A DNA stretch of 64,000 bases from Limnohabitans parvus II-B4 (GTDB lineage Bacteria > Pseudomonadota > Gammaproteobacteria > Burkholderiales > Burkholderiaceae_C). This document shows, piece by piece, positions 37,859 to 45,923 of this stretch. The DNA is taken from positions 558,001 through 622,000 of the forward strand of contig NZ_NESN01000002.1 in the NCBI RefSeq assembly GCF_003063455.1, written 5' to 3'. The number at the start of each line of letters is the position of its first letter. The first letter of the stretch is position 1. Under the pieces are notes generated by a model that searched no databases, was not told the origin of the DNA, and saw only the letters and a program-made list of their open reading frames with translations. Made by a program: the position numbers and the translations under genes.

Positions 37859-39079
37859 ATGAACGCCCCACTTTCTCAAGCCGCCCTGGCGAATGCGCAG
37901 GCCGCTGACTTGGCCGCTTTGCCCCTGATCGAAAAATGGATCGCCTTTGCCACCGTCTCGCGCGACAGCAACCTGGCTTTGCTCGATTGGACCGAGGCTT
38001 ACCTGAACGATTTGGGCATCACGTGCAGCCGCACCTACGACGACAGCGGCCAAAAGGCCAACCTGTGGGCCACGCTGCCCGCGCACGATGGCGAGACCAA
38101 AGTGGGTGGCTTGGTGCTGTCGGGCCACACCGACGTGGTGCCGGTCGACGGCCAACCCTGGGACACCGACCCGTTCAAGGTCACCGTGGTCGGCGACAAG
38201 ATGTACGGCCGCGGCGTGACCGACATGAAGAGTTTTGGTGCCACCTGTTTGATGATGGTGCCCGAGTTGCTGAAAAGAAAACTCAAGCGCCCGATCCACC
38301 TGGCTTTCAGTTACGACGAAGAGGTGGGCTGCATCGGCGTGCGCCGCATGATTGCCGACATGCAGGCCCAGGGCTTCAAGCCCGCAGGCTGCATCGTGGG
38401 CGAGCCCACCGGCATGCAGGTGGTCATTGCACACAAAGGCAAGCACGCCTACAAAACCACCGTGCACGGTTTTGAGGCGCATTCTTCGCTCACGCCGCTG
38501 GGTGTGAACGCCGTCGAGATCGCTTGCGAGTTTGTCGCCAACCTGAAAAGCATGCACCGCGAACTGGTGCAAAACGGTCCGTTTGACCCGATTTACGACG
38601 TGCCCCACACCACGGTGCACACGGGCGTCATCGCAGGTGGCACCGCGCTCAACATCATCCCGCGCCAATGCGAGGTGACTTGGGAAATCCGCCACCACCA
38701 CATGAATACCCCCGAAGACCTGTTTGCCCGGGCCAAAGCCTTTGGCGAGAGCCTGGTGCCCGCCATGCAGGCGGTGGCCGCAGGCACCGGCATCACGCAC
38801 GAACTCAAATCGGTGCTGCCCGGTTTTGCCACGGCGGCCGACAGCGAGATCGCGCAGCTCTGTTTTGACTGCGCCGAGGTTGATCCGGCCAGCGGCGCGG
38901 GCAAGGTGTCGTTTGGCACGGAAGCTGCTCTGTTCCACCAGGCGGGTGTGCCCACCATCGTGTGTGGCCCCGGCCACATCGCGCAGGCACACCAGCCCAA
39001 CGAATGGGTCACGTTGGAGCAACTGGCCTGGTGCGAGCGCTTCATGCGCCGCTTGGCCGACCGGGTGTGCTTGGCCTGA
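37859..39079 (+). CDS. argE: Acetylornithine deacetylase
   Basis: A 406 aa M20 zinc hydrolase that releases ornithine from N-acetylornithine in arginine synthesis. Seen: zinc His in LSGHTDVVPVDGQPWD, bridging Asp in GRGVTDMKSFG, catalytic Glu pair in YDEEVGCIGVR, and later Glu/His in FGTEAALFHQAG and GPGHIAQAHQPNEWV. Length and motif wording match ArgE rather than DapE. The ATG at 37859 begins MNAPLSQAALAN; an upstream in-frame extension is not conserved. Confidence 0.92.
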   Translation: MNAPLSQAALANAQAADLAALPLIEKWIAFATVSRDSNLALLDWTEAYLNDLGITCSRTYDDSGQKANLWATLPAHDGETKVGGLVLSGHTDVVPVDGQPWDTDPFKVTVVGDKMYGRGVTDMKSFGATCLMMVPELLKRKLKRPIHLAFSYDEEVGCIGVRRMIADMQAQGFKPAGCIVGEPTGMQVVIAHKGKHAYKTTVHGFEAHSSLTPLGVNAVEIACEFVANLKSMHRELVQNGPFDPIYDVPHTTVHTGVIAGGTALNIIPRQCEVTWEIRHHHMNTPEDLFARAKAFGESLVPAMQAVAAGTGITHELKSVLPGFATAADSEIAQLCFDCAEVDPASGAGKVSFGTEAALFHQAGVPTIVCGPGHIAQAHQPNEWVTLEQLAWCERFMRRLADRVCLA

Positions 39080-39127
39080 TCGTGGCTTGATTTTTTAACG
39101 GTTTGAAACCTTCACAAGGAAACTCTC

Positions 39128-40096
39128 ATGATGCAACGGCGTGAAATTTTGACGGCCACTTTGGGCACAGCTTTGCTGTCGGCTATGGGTTTGGCCCAGG
39201 CCCAATCCACCAAAACGGTGCGCATCGTCGTGCCTTTTGCATCCGGTGGGGTGCAAGACACTTTGGCACGCGCCTTGTCGCAAGAAATGGGCATGGCCTT
39301 GGGGCAGACCGTGATCGTGGAAAACCGTGCGGGTGCAGGTGGCACCGTGGGCACCGGTTATGTGGCCCGTGCTGAGGCCGATGGTTCTGTCATGGTGGCT
39401 GCAGCTGCAAGCCACAACATTGCCGGATCGCTGTACACCAAGCTCGCTTACGACCCACAAAAGGATTTCACACCTCTGGCGCACATTGGCAGCGCGAGCT
39501 ATGTGCTCATGGTGCACCCCGATGTACCCGCCAAGACCACAGCCGAATTCATCCGATACGCCAAGGCCAACCCGGGCAAGATGAACTATGCGACAGCCGG
39601 TGTGGGCAGCGCTACGCACTTGGCCATGGCTTACTTCACGGGGCTGGCGGGTATTGATGTGGTGCACATTCCACTCAAGGCCACCGGAGAGGCGATCAAT
39701 GAAGTCTTGTCAGGTCGGGCGCAAGCCGTGATCGCAGCCAGCATTGGTGCGCTGGCCTTTGCCAAAGACAGCCGTGTGCGTCTGCTGGGTGTGACTTCGC
39801 CCAAGCGCAGCAAATACCTGCCCGACTTGCCCACGATTGCCGAAAGCGGTTTGCCCGGCTACCAGTTTGACTCGTGGTTTGGATTTTTAGGCCCCGCCGC
39901 AGTGCCCGCCGAGCAGGCCAACCGCATTCACGCGGCAGTGAGCAAGTTGCTCAAAGACCCGGTCATCCTGGAGCGCTTGGACAAGCAAGGCATTGAGCCT
40001 CGCGACTTGAGCAATGCCGACTTTGGCAAGCTGCTGGCCGCCGACTATGTGCGCATGGCGCAAGTGGTCAAGGCTTCGGGTGCCAAGATCGATTGA
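39128..40096 (+). CDS. Bug-family tripartite tricarboxylate transporter receptor
   Basis: A 322 aa periplasmic receptor with a signal peptide ending near LAQAQS (about 26) and the Bug pattern VRIVVPFASGGVQDTLARAL, IVENRAGAGGTVG, YDPQKDFTPLAHIG and a C-terminal LLAADYVRMAQVVK. AAGGAA lies upstream of the ATG pair at 39128/39131. No membrane subunits adjoin. Substrate unknown; it is 49 bases downstream of argE but probably independent. Confidence 0.92.
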   Translation: MMQRREILTATLGTALLSAMGLAQAQSTKTVRIVVPFASGGVQDTLARALSQEMGMALGQTVIVENRAGAGGTVGTGYVARAEADGSVMVAAAASHNIAGSLYTKLAYDPQKDFTPLAHIGSASYVLMVHPDVPAKTTAEFIRYAKANPGKMNYATAGVGSATHLAMAYFTGLAGIDVVHIPLKATGEAINEVLSGRAQAVIAASIGALAFAKDSRVRLLGVTSPKRSKYLPDLPTIAESGLPGYQFDSWFGFLGPAAVPAEQANRIHAAVSKLLKDPVILERLDKQGIEPRDLSNADFGKLLAADYVRMAQVVKASGAKID

Positions 40097-40159
40097 GCGG
40101 CAGTCTTCCAGCGGTGTTTCACACCGGGCTGGTGCAAGCAGTCCGGTGACTTGGAGCTT

Positions 40160-40603
40160 TCAGTCAAATCCCCGGACCATCAGCACCGGCACGGGTGACA
40201 TGCGCATCACCTGCTCGGCACCGCTGCCCAGCAAGACGCGGCCAATGCCACGGCGGCCGTGTGTGCCGAGCACGATCAGGTCAGCACCCCAATCGCCCGC
40301 TGCATCGGCCACCGACTCTCCTAAGCGTTGCCCGATTCGGTCAACCAAACGCGTGTCGGCTTTGACCTTGGCCGCACTGGCCAGCGCCATGCCGCCTTGC
40401 AAAATCGTGTGGCCGTTTTCACGGGCCAGCTGAACCATCTCGCCGGAATATTCGTGGCTGCTGAGCAATGACAACTCGTCAATGCAATAGATGAGGCGCA
40501 CTTCGGCGTTGTCGGCCTGCGCCAACTTGAGGGCATAGTCCAGCGCCTTGTTGGACGTGTTGCTGCCATCAATGGGCACCAGAATTTTTTTGAACAAGGA
40601 CAT
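40160..40603 (-). CDS. Universal stress protein, UspA family
   Basis: A 147 aa cytosolic dimeric protein that is raised under growth arrest and stress. Seen: N-terminal KKILVPIDGSNTSNKAL and the ATP-binding motif VLGTHGRRGIGRVLLGSGAE near residue 120, so this one probably binds ATP. The ATG at 40603 begins MSLFKKILV. Convergent with the Bug gene. Confidence 0.93.
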   Translation of the reverse strand: MSLFKKILVPIDGSNTSNKALDYALKLAQADNAEVRLIYCIDELSLLSSHEYSGEMVQLARENGHTILQGGMALASAAKVKADTRLVDRIGQRLGESVADAAGDWGADLIVLGTHGRRGIGRVLLGSGAEQVMRMSPVPVLMVRGFD

Positions 40604-40795
40604 CGTGGTCTCCACAATTGAATGCGACCCCAGTCCCATCAGGGTGTGTGTTTCCGGGCGCATGGGGTTGACGGCTTCTGAATGAAATGAACCCCCATGT
40701 TAGGAAAGCTGCCGTCGACTTGCCACAGATCGATCGGTCAATTTGACGCGGCCTGAAGCGCTATACCGAAGTGTGTAGCGCGTCTGCACCACCAG

Positions 40796-40833
40796 AAAAA
40801 AAGGCCACACCGGTGACCCGGAGTGGCCTTTTT
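40796..40833 (-). terminator. Terminator downstream of the first yceI gene
   Basis: Arms AAAAAGGCCAC and GTGGCCTTTTT enclose a short loop. The hairpin lies 33 bases beyond the yceI stop on the minus strand, with T runs suited to either direction. Confidence 0.88.
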
Positions 40834-40865
40834 GATGGGCGCTGCAAGAGCGCTTGAGCCGTGGT

Positions 40866-41444
40866 TTACTGGGCTACGGCTTCGATGGCGATGTCGATGC
40901 GCACGTCGTCACCCACGTAAGGCGCGTATTTGCCAGCGTTGAACTCGGTGCGCTTGATGGTGGTGAAGGCATTGGCACCCAGGGCTGGCTTTTTCATCAT
41001 GGGATGGGGCATGGCCTGGAAGCTGGTCACTGTCAGGGTCACGGGCTTGGTCACGCCTTTGATGGTCAGCTGGCCTTCGATGGCTTTGGGCTTGTCGCCT
41101 TCAAACACCACTTTGGTGGACTTGAAGGTGGCGGTGGGGAATTTGGCGGTGTCGAGGAAGTCTTCGCTCTGGATGTGGCCGTTGAAGTCGGCAAAGCCGG
41201 TGTTGACCGATTTCATGTCGATGGTGATGTCCACCGCGCCGGTTTTGGCTTCGGCGTCAAACACCACTTTGCCGGTGGTGTTGCTGAAGCTGCTCAGCTG
41301 GTTGGAGTAACCAAAGTGCGAGTACGAAAAACGCGGGAAGGTGTGCGAGCCGTCCACGTTGTAGGTCACAGGTGCGGCCAGGGCCGAGCCTGCGGCAATC
41401 GATGCGAAAGCCAAAGCGGCAGCGAGTTTTTTCAAAGATGTCAT
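40866..41444 (-). CDS. YceI family periplasmic protein
   Basis: A 192 aa exported lipocalin-like protein. The signal peptide ends ALAAPV (about 24). The family core is VDGSHTFPRFSYSHFG, then FDAEAKTGAVDITIDMKSVNTG. YceI proteins bind isoprenoid quinone or similar long lipids in the periplasm and usually sit near cytochrome b561, as here. It is the last gene of a four-gene minus-strand group (dioxygenase, cytochrome b561, two yceI) and is separated from its paralogue by REP-like repeats. Confidence 0.92.
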   Translation of the reverse strand: MTSLKKLAAALAFASIAAGSALAAPVTYNVDGSHTFPRFSYSHFGYSNQLSSFSNTTGKVVFDAEAKTGAVDITIDMKSVNTGFADFNGHIQSEDFLDTAKFPTATFKSTKVVFEGDKPKAIEGQLTIKGVTKPVTLTVTSFQAMPHPMMKKPALGANAFTTIKRTEFNAGKYAPYVGDDVRIDIAIEAVAQ

Positions 41445-41500
41445 GGGAAAGCTCCTAGTGATGAAGAAAGGTTGAGGTTGAAGAAATGGGGTCAGGTGGC

Positions 41501-41528
41501 ATGGATACCCGCCTTCGCGGGTACGACA
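41501..41528. repeat. REP-like palindrome, copy A
   Basis: A stem of CCCGC and GCGGG around a short loop within a 28-base unit starting ATGGATACCCGC and ending ACGACA. Same family as the units at 41540-41567 and 62084-62112. Confidence 0.85.
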
Positions 41529-41539
41529 TACAAGAGGGC

Positions 41540-41567
41540 ATGGATACCCGCGTGCGCGGGTATGACA
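41540..41567. repeat. REP-like palindrome, copy B
   Basis: A second 28-base unit in direct orientation, 11 bases after copy A, differing at a few positions (stem CCCGCG/CGCGGG). The pair sits between the two yceI genes and could form a larger cruciform or affect mRNA stability. Confidence 0.85.
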
Positions 41568-41592
41568 TGGGGTGGCGGGTATGGCCATTTCT

Positions 41593-41623
41593 TGTCACCC
41601 CCGACTTGATCGGGGGGCCATGG
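41593..41623. repeat. REP-like palindrome, inverted variant
   Basis: A related unit in opposite orientation: TGTCACCCCCG ... CGGGGGGCCATGG, with a CCCCCGA/TCGGGGG stem. It ends 11 bases before the stop of the upstream yceI gene and may also act as that gene's terminator. Confidence 0.75.
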
Positions 41624-41634
41624 TTTGCTCAGGT

Positions 41635-42201
41635 TCATTTGCCGGGCGTTGTCGTCAGGGAAAAGTTGACCTGGATGTCGTTGGCCACCACATCGAACTT
41701 GGCCCACATGCCTTCGCCGATGCTGTAGTCGGCGCGTTTCATCGTGAAGCTGCCGGTGAGCAAGCCGTCTTTGCCTTGCGCGGTGTGCTTCATGGGGAAC
41801 TTCACGTCGCGGGTCAGGCCCTTGATGCTGAGCGTGCCTTGCACTTCGTATTGGTTGGGTGCGGTTTGTTTGATTTGTTTGGCGACAAAGCTGGCTTTGG
41901 GGAAGGCCGTGGCATTGAACCAAGATTTGGTCACAACCTCGTCATCGGCCTCGCTCGAACCCGCATCCACGCTGGCCAGATCGACTTCAAAGTTGGCCTT
42001 GGCTTGCTCGGCTTTGGTCGGGTCAAAGTTGACTTGAGCGGCAAATTTCTTGAAGCGACCGTCCATGGCCACGCCCATTTGCTTGTAGCTGAAGGTCACG
42101 CTGCTTTTGGCGGGCACGATGGCCTGGTAAGGCGCGGCATGGGCTTGCAGCGCCAGTGCGCTCACAGACAAAGCCAGCAAGGTTTTCAAAACGGTGTTCA
42201 T
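41635..42201 (-). CDS. YceI family periplasmic protein
   Basis: A second YceI protein, 188 aa, with a signal peptide ending ALQAHAAP (about 23) and the family pattern KSSVTFSYKQMGVAMDGRFKK, then DVKFPMKHTAQG. GAGGAA precedes the ATG at 42201. It starts eight bases after the cytochrome b561 gene, so the two are co-transcribed. It is clearly diverged from the neighbouring YceI and may bind a different lipid. Confidence 0.93.
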   Translation of the reverse strand: MNTVLKTLLALSVSALALQAHAAPYQAIVPAKSSVTFSYKQMGVAMDGRFKKFAAQVNFDPTKAEQAKANFEVDLASVDAGSSEADDEVVTKSWFNATAFPKASFVAKQIKQTAPNQYEVQGTLSIKGLTRDVKFPMKHTAQGKDGLLTGSFTMKRADYSIGEGMWAKFDVVANDIQVNFSLTTTPGK

Positions 42202-42208
42202 GGGTTCC

Positions 42209-42766
42209 TCATTGGTCAGAAGTGCGACGACCGGGCAGCATGCGGCGCAGCATGTCGTCTTTGTGAAAAAAGTGGTGGAAAAACGCAGCCGCAGCATGGC
42301 CTGCGATCAGCAGCAGCAAGCCGATGCTCAGGGCTTCGTGCAGCTCGGCCAGGCTCTTGCCCAGTTCCTTGTCTTTGGCCAGCAGGTCGGGGATTGGCAG
42401 CACGCCAAACCAGACGGTCTGCACGCCCTTGGCCGAACTCATGAGCCAGCCACTCACAGGGATGGCGATCATCAGAACATACAGCAGGGCGTGCCCTGCG
42501 TGGGCGGCCCATTGCATGTGGGCGGGCATGTGGTCCGGCATGGCGGGTGGGCGGTGCGTGGCGCGCCACAGCAGGCGCAGCCAGACCAGCATGAACACGC
42601 TCACGCCAGCCCATTTGTGCCACGAGTAGTACTGCAATTTCTCGGGCGACAAGGGCAGGTCGCTCATGTAAAAGCCCAGCGCCAGCAGGCCAAAAATCAT
42701 CAGGGCCATGAGCCAGTGCAGGCTTTTGGCGGTGCGGGTGTAGTGCGCAGTGGTGGGGGTGCTCAT
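42209..42766 (-). CDS. Cytochrome b561 family protein
   Basis: A 185 aa inner-membrane di-haem b protein with four spans. Haem ligand His candidates: HYTRTAKSLHWLMA (first span), YYSWHKWAGV (second), HAGHALLYVL (third) and LHEALSIG/LIAGHAAAAF (fourth). It moves electrons between quinol and a periplasmic acceptor, and the pairing with YceI suggests a quinone-linked step. The ATG at 42766 begins MSTPTTAHYTRT. It follows the dioxygenase gene by 22 bases. Confidence 0.93.
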   Translation of the reverse strand: MSTPTTAHYTRTAKSLHWLMALMIFGLLALGFYMSDLPLSPEKLQYYSWHKWAGVSVFMLVWLRLLWRATHRPPAMPDHMPAHMQWAAHAGHALLYVLMIAIPVSGWLMSSAKGVQTVWFGVLPIPDLLAKDKELGKSLAELHEALSIGLLLLIAGHAAAAFFHHFFHKDDMLRRMLPGRRTSDQ

Positions 42767-42788
42767 GGGGTTTTCTTTCAATGCGGGT

Positions 42789-43574
42789 TCAGTGGAATGT
42801 GTAGCCATCCATGGCGATGACGTGGTCACTGATACCCCGGAAAAACGCCTCGGGTTGCGCGTCAGCGCCCGCAGCGCCTAAAGCGGTGAACAGGGGCAGC
42901 AGGTGTTCGTCGGTGGGGTGGGCGCGCTGCCCCGTGACTTGTTGGCGATACGCCAGCAGGCCAGGCACATCGCGCTCCACCATGTGGGTGTGAATCCAGT
43001 CGGCAAAGGCCTGCACATACGCCGGTGTGGCGCCGCCTTGCATGCTGACCATCATGAAGTCGCGCAGGTTGTGGGTGATGTTGCCGGAGGCAATGACGAG
43101 GATGTTGTGTGCTGCCAGAGACGCCAGCGCCTGGCCCACGCGGTAAGCGTGCTCAGGGCCCAGGCGGCTTTGCATCGACAGCGGCACCACCGGGATGTCG
43201 GCATCTGGGAACATCTGGCGCAGCGGAATCCAGGCACCGTGGTCCAGGCCGCGCTGGGCGTCTTGCGCCACGGGCAAACCGGCGTTTTGCAAAGCCGTGA
43301 CCACTTGCGCGGCCACTTCGGGGCAGCCGGTGGCGGGGTATTGCATCTCGTACAGCCGGGGGTCAAAGCCGCCAAAGTCGTGGATGGTTTCGGGTCGGGT
43401 GGCAAAACCCACGGTGGGCACGGCGGTTTCCCAATGCGGGCTGACGACGACGATGGCGCGGGGGGTGCTTAAGCGTGTGGCGAGCTGGCTCATGGCCGCG
43501 CCTGCCGCACCGGGGTGCAGGGCAAACATGGGGGAGCCGTGGGGCACAAACAGGACAGAGCGTGGGGCGGTCAT
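42789..43574 (-). CDS. Class III extradiol dioxygenase, DODA type
   Basis: A 261 aa LigB-superfamily protein related to 4,5-DOPA dioxygenase and YgiD. Seen: N-terminal FVPHGSPMFALHP, VVVSPHWET (metal His), GLDHGAWIPLRQMFPDAD and ASGNITHNLRDF. It is the first gene of the group with cytochrome b561 and YceI. The natural substrate is unknown; homologues open catechol rings. Its upstream region holds stacked AT-rich palindromes (43698-43726). Confidence 0.9.
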   Translation of the reverse strand: MTAPRSVLFVPHGSPMFALHPGAAGAAMSQLATRLSTPRAIVVVSPHWETAVPTVGFATRPETIHDFGGFDPRLYEMQYPATGCPEVAAQVVTALQNAGLPVAQDAQRGLDHGAWIPLRQMFPDADIPVVPLSMQSRLGPEHAYRVGQALASLAAHNILVIASGNITHNLRDFMMVSMQGGATPAYVQAFADWIHTHMVERDVPGLLAYRQQVTGQRAHPTDEHLLPLFTALGAAGADAQPEAFFRGISDHVIAMDGYTFH

Positions 43575-43697
43575 GGTGGTGGGCAGTGAAAAGTTCGGTA
43601 CAAGTCCGGGTTAAAGGGGTGACTCCAAAACAGGCGTGTGTGCCACCGATGGATCGAACTTTAGGTGCTTCAATCGATTAGAAAAAGTAGCAAATTT

Positions 43698-43726
43698 ACA
43701 AATATTTGTTGCATTAATTGCAACAA
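43698..43726. promoter_or_regulatory. Stacked palindromes upstream of the dioxygenase group
   Basis: ACAAATATTTGT (43698-43709) is a perfect 12-base palindrome. It overlaps TTGTTGCA-TTAAT-TGCAACAA (43706-43726), an 8-base inverted repeat with a 5-base centre. The inner TTGCA-N5-TGCAA has the T-N11-A shape used by LysR-type regulators. The AT-rich patch stands out in GC-rich surroundings, about 125-150 bases ahead of the dioxygenase start, so it is a likely operator/promoter region. Confidence 0.5.
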
Positions 43727-43819
43727 TAGGGCAATCCTATGCGGGCAAGCTGGCGCTGGCCCCGTTTGGCCCCGTTGGCTTGCTGTCATTCAAGGGGGGG
43801 ACTAGCCGACGCCCGGGCG

Positions 43820-44524
43820 TCAAAGCCCGGCCTGGCGGTACAGATCGCTGGCCCGGGTGAGGTGATCGGTCATGGCCTGGGCCGCTTCTTCGGCGTTGCC
43901 TTGGGCAATGGCATCGATGATGCGCTGGTGCTCGGCCAGCGTGAGCGACTCGGCACCGGGTGCACGGACGATGGTGTGGTAATACTCACTGGCCCAGCCA
44001 AACAGGGCTTCAACGATCGCTGGAAATATTGGATTGCCGCTGATGCGGGCGATCTCCCGGTGAAACTCCATGTCGCGCTTGAGGAACTGGTCGAGCGTGC
44101 TCAGCGATGCCTGGTGTGCCGACAGCCGTTCCCGCAAGTGTTGCACGTCATCTGGTGTCGCTTTTTCGGCCGCCTGCCGCACCATGCCGACTTCCAAAAA
44201 TAGCCGCGCATCCTTGAGATGTGCCAGGGTCTCGGGTTGCATGCGCAGCAGATGGCGGGCACCTTCGGCGATCTGCTCAATCAACAAATGGGCGGTCGGC
44301 ACCATCACCCGGGCACGCTCGCCGTGCGAAATTTCGACAATGCCCGAGCGAGCCAGCTCCTGCAAGGCTTCGCGAACGGCCACACGGCCCACGCCGTAGA
44401 ACTCCATGAGTTCGCGTTCCGAAGGGAATTGATCACCTGGCGCGATTTCGCCGGAGGTGATCCTTGCCATCAGGCGATCGAGCACCTCCTGATAGAGCTT
44501 GCGCCGCTGTATCTGCTCTGCCAC
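43820..44524 (-). CDS. FadR-subfamily GntR transcriptional regulator
   Basis: A 234 aa repressor. Winged helix near the N end (PSERELMEFYGVGRVAVREAL, then LARSGIVEIS), followed by the all-helical FCD ligand domain with metal-type residues in DMEFHREIARISGNPIF and AQAMTDHL. It is the last gene of the seven-gene apionate-type operon, 11 bases after the kinase stop. A FadR-type site lies ahead of the operon's first gene (50962-50972), consistent with autoregulation and an acid-sugar ligand. Confidence 0.9.
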   Translation of the reverse strand: MAEQIQRRKLYQEVLDRLMARITSGEIAPGDQFPSERELMEFYGVGRVAVREALQELARSGIVEISHGERARVMVPTAHLLIEQIAEGARHLLRMQPETLAHLKDARLFLEVGMVRQAAEKATPDDVQHLRERLSAHQASLSTLDQFLKRDMEFHREIARISGNPIFPAIVEALFGWASEYYHTIVRAPGAESLTLAEHQRIIDAIAQGNAEEAAQAMTDHLTRASDLYRQAGL

Positions 44525-44535
44525 TTCATGATTCC

Positions 44536-45918
44536 TTAACCGACACGTCCCGCACGCACATCACCGTAAAAAGAAGGGGCACCGAGTTGCCCACCCTTGA
44601 GTGCCATTTCCAGACCGTCGCGGTGTGGATTATCCGACCAAACCCGGCACAGAGGCACGCCAGGGGCCATGCCGGCGCATACCGTCAAGGCCTGAACACC
44701 CAGGTGACTGGCCACAGCACCGGAGCTGTCGCCTCCAGCCACCACGATGCGGCGCAGCGCTGTGCGGTCCAGGAGGCGACGCATGACTTCGGCCAGCGCC
44801 ATGCCAATGCGCTCGCTCGCCTGGGTTTTGTCGCAAGCGGCACGCCGGACCCACGCGTCAAAACCTTGGACTGCCGGGTCGTCCGGGCCTCGCGCCGAGT
44901 AAATCAGGGGCGATACATCACGTGCAACAGCATCGGTGGCCAGCGTCACCAGACGCACGATCTCTTCCTCCATCTGCACCGGGTCGAGGCATTTCGCTAC
45001 ATCGAGTCGCTCGGTCAGAAAACCGTGCTTTTCAGCCCAATCAATTTGGGCTGCGCTCATGGGCGAGCAACTGCCACTGACCACCGCGATACAAGTTTGC
45101 GCTTGCGCTTGGGGCAAGGAGGGCTGTGCCGTCAGCCAGCCGCAGCTGCGCCAGTATTCGGTCAAGGCGTATTGCAGGCCGGAAGACGAGGCACTGAACA
45201 CCCCTTGTCCGCGCTGCTGCCAGACCAGCCGCCCGGCCTCGCGTTGGGACAGCGTATCGGCCACATCGAGCATGACCACCGGTTGGTCCGGGCCTTGCAA
45301 GCCTTGCCGGATGTCGTCGGCTTGGCCTTGGGTCATTTGCGCCAGATTGACCAGTCCGATGCGGCGTGGCGTTTGCTGCGCCAGGTGCACGCGCAGATCG
45401 CTCTCGTGCATGGGCGTGACCGGGTGCCGCGACATGGTCGGGTGGCGGTCAATGCGCCAGACCTCACCTTGGGCTGCGGCAAACAAATGCCCGAAAACCT
45501 GGTAACGCTGCAGGCGTGGAGCCCCCACCACCATGGGTGACCAGTGGGCATGGGTGTGCTGCACCCCCAAGTCAATGGCCTGACCGATGGAGCCCACTTC
45601 GGGGGATGAATCAAAGGTCGAGCACACCTTGTATTGCACGATGGGTGCGCCCAAGGCCGACAGGCGCTCAAACACTTCGGGCAGGGCTGCGCGCATCCAG
45701 GCTGGGCTTTTGCCGCGCGACTGACCGGCCACGCCGACGCAGCGCACATCGGGAAAGCGCGCCAAATCTTGCGGGCGTGGTGGCTGCAGAAAGAGCACCG
45801 TGGGCACGCCCGCCGCTGTGAAGGCCTCCAGCACGTCGGTAGAGCCCGTGAAATCGTCGCCGTAATAGGCGAGCCAAAGCCCTTCATCGGGCAAGTGGTC
45901 TGGCGCGGGATGGGTCAT
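44536..45918 (-). CDS. DUF1537-family acid sugar kinase (3-oxo-isoapionate kinase candidate)
   Basis: A kinase of about 460 aa related to OtnK. Seen: YYGDDFTGSTDVLEAF at the N end, YKVCSTFDSSPEVGSIG, nucleotide domain VVAGGDSSGAVASHLG, and C-terminal PLCRVWSDNPHRDGLEMALK. Longer than the OtnK in this window, with a different C terminus. Its place after a RuBisCO-like protein and near an ApnO-like dehydrogenase fits OiaK, which phosphorylates 3-oxo-isoapionate. The start may be the ATG at 45918 (GGTGA upstream) or the GTG at 45927, which would overlap the previous stop as GTGA. Confidence 0.82.
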   Translation of the reverse strand: MTHPAPDHLPDEGLWLAYYGDDFTGSTDVLEAFTAAGVPTVLFLQPPRPQDLARFPDVRCVGVAGQSRGKSPAWMRAALPEVFERLSALGAPIVQYKVCSTFDSSPEVGSIGQAIDLGVQHTHAHWSPMVVGAPRLQRYQVFGHLFAAAQGEVWRIDRHPTMSRHPVTPMHESDLRVHLAQQTPRRIGLVNLAQMTQGQADDIRQGLQGPDQPVVMLDVADTLSQREAGRLVWQQRGQGVFSASSSGLQYALTEYWRSCGWLTAQPSLPQAQAQTCIAVVSGSCSPMSAAQIDWAEKHGFLTERLDVAKCLDPVQMEEEIVRLVTLATDAVARDVSPLIYSARGPDDPAVQGFDAWVRRAACDKTQASERIGMALAEVMRRLLDRTALRRIVVAGGDSSGAVASHLGVQALTVCAGMAPGVPLCRVWSDNPHRDGLEMALKGGQLGAPSFYGDVRAGRVG

Positions 45919-45923
45919 GGCGC

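Noticed and set aside
37751..39022. Long minus-strand frame opposite argE
   Set aside because: ArgE on the plus strand has the full zinc motif set; the opposite frame has no recognisable feature.
41501..41567. Direct repeats as a CRISPR array
   Set aside because: Only two units, 11 bases apart, each palindromic and matching dispersed REP-like units elsewhere.
43808..43821. GACGCCCGGGCGTC palindrome at the end of the FadR-type gene
   Set aside because: It overlaps the stop codon, is pure GC and has no loop or T run; chance in GC-rich DNA is likely.
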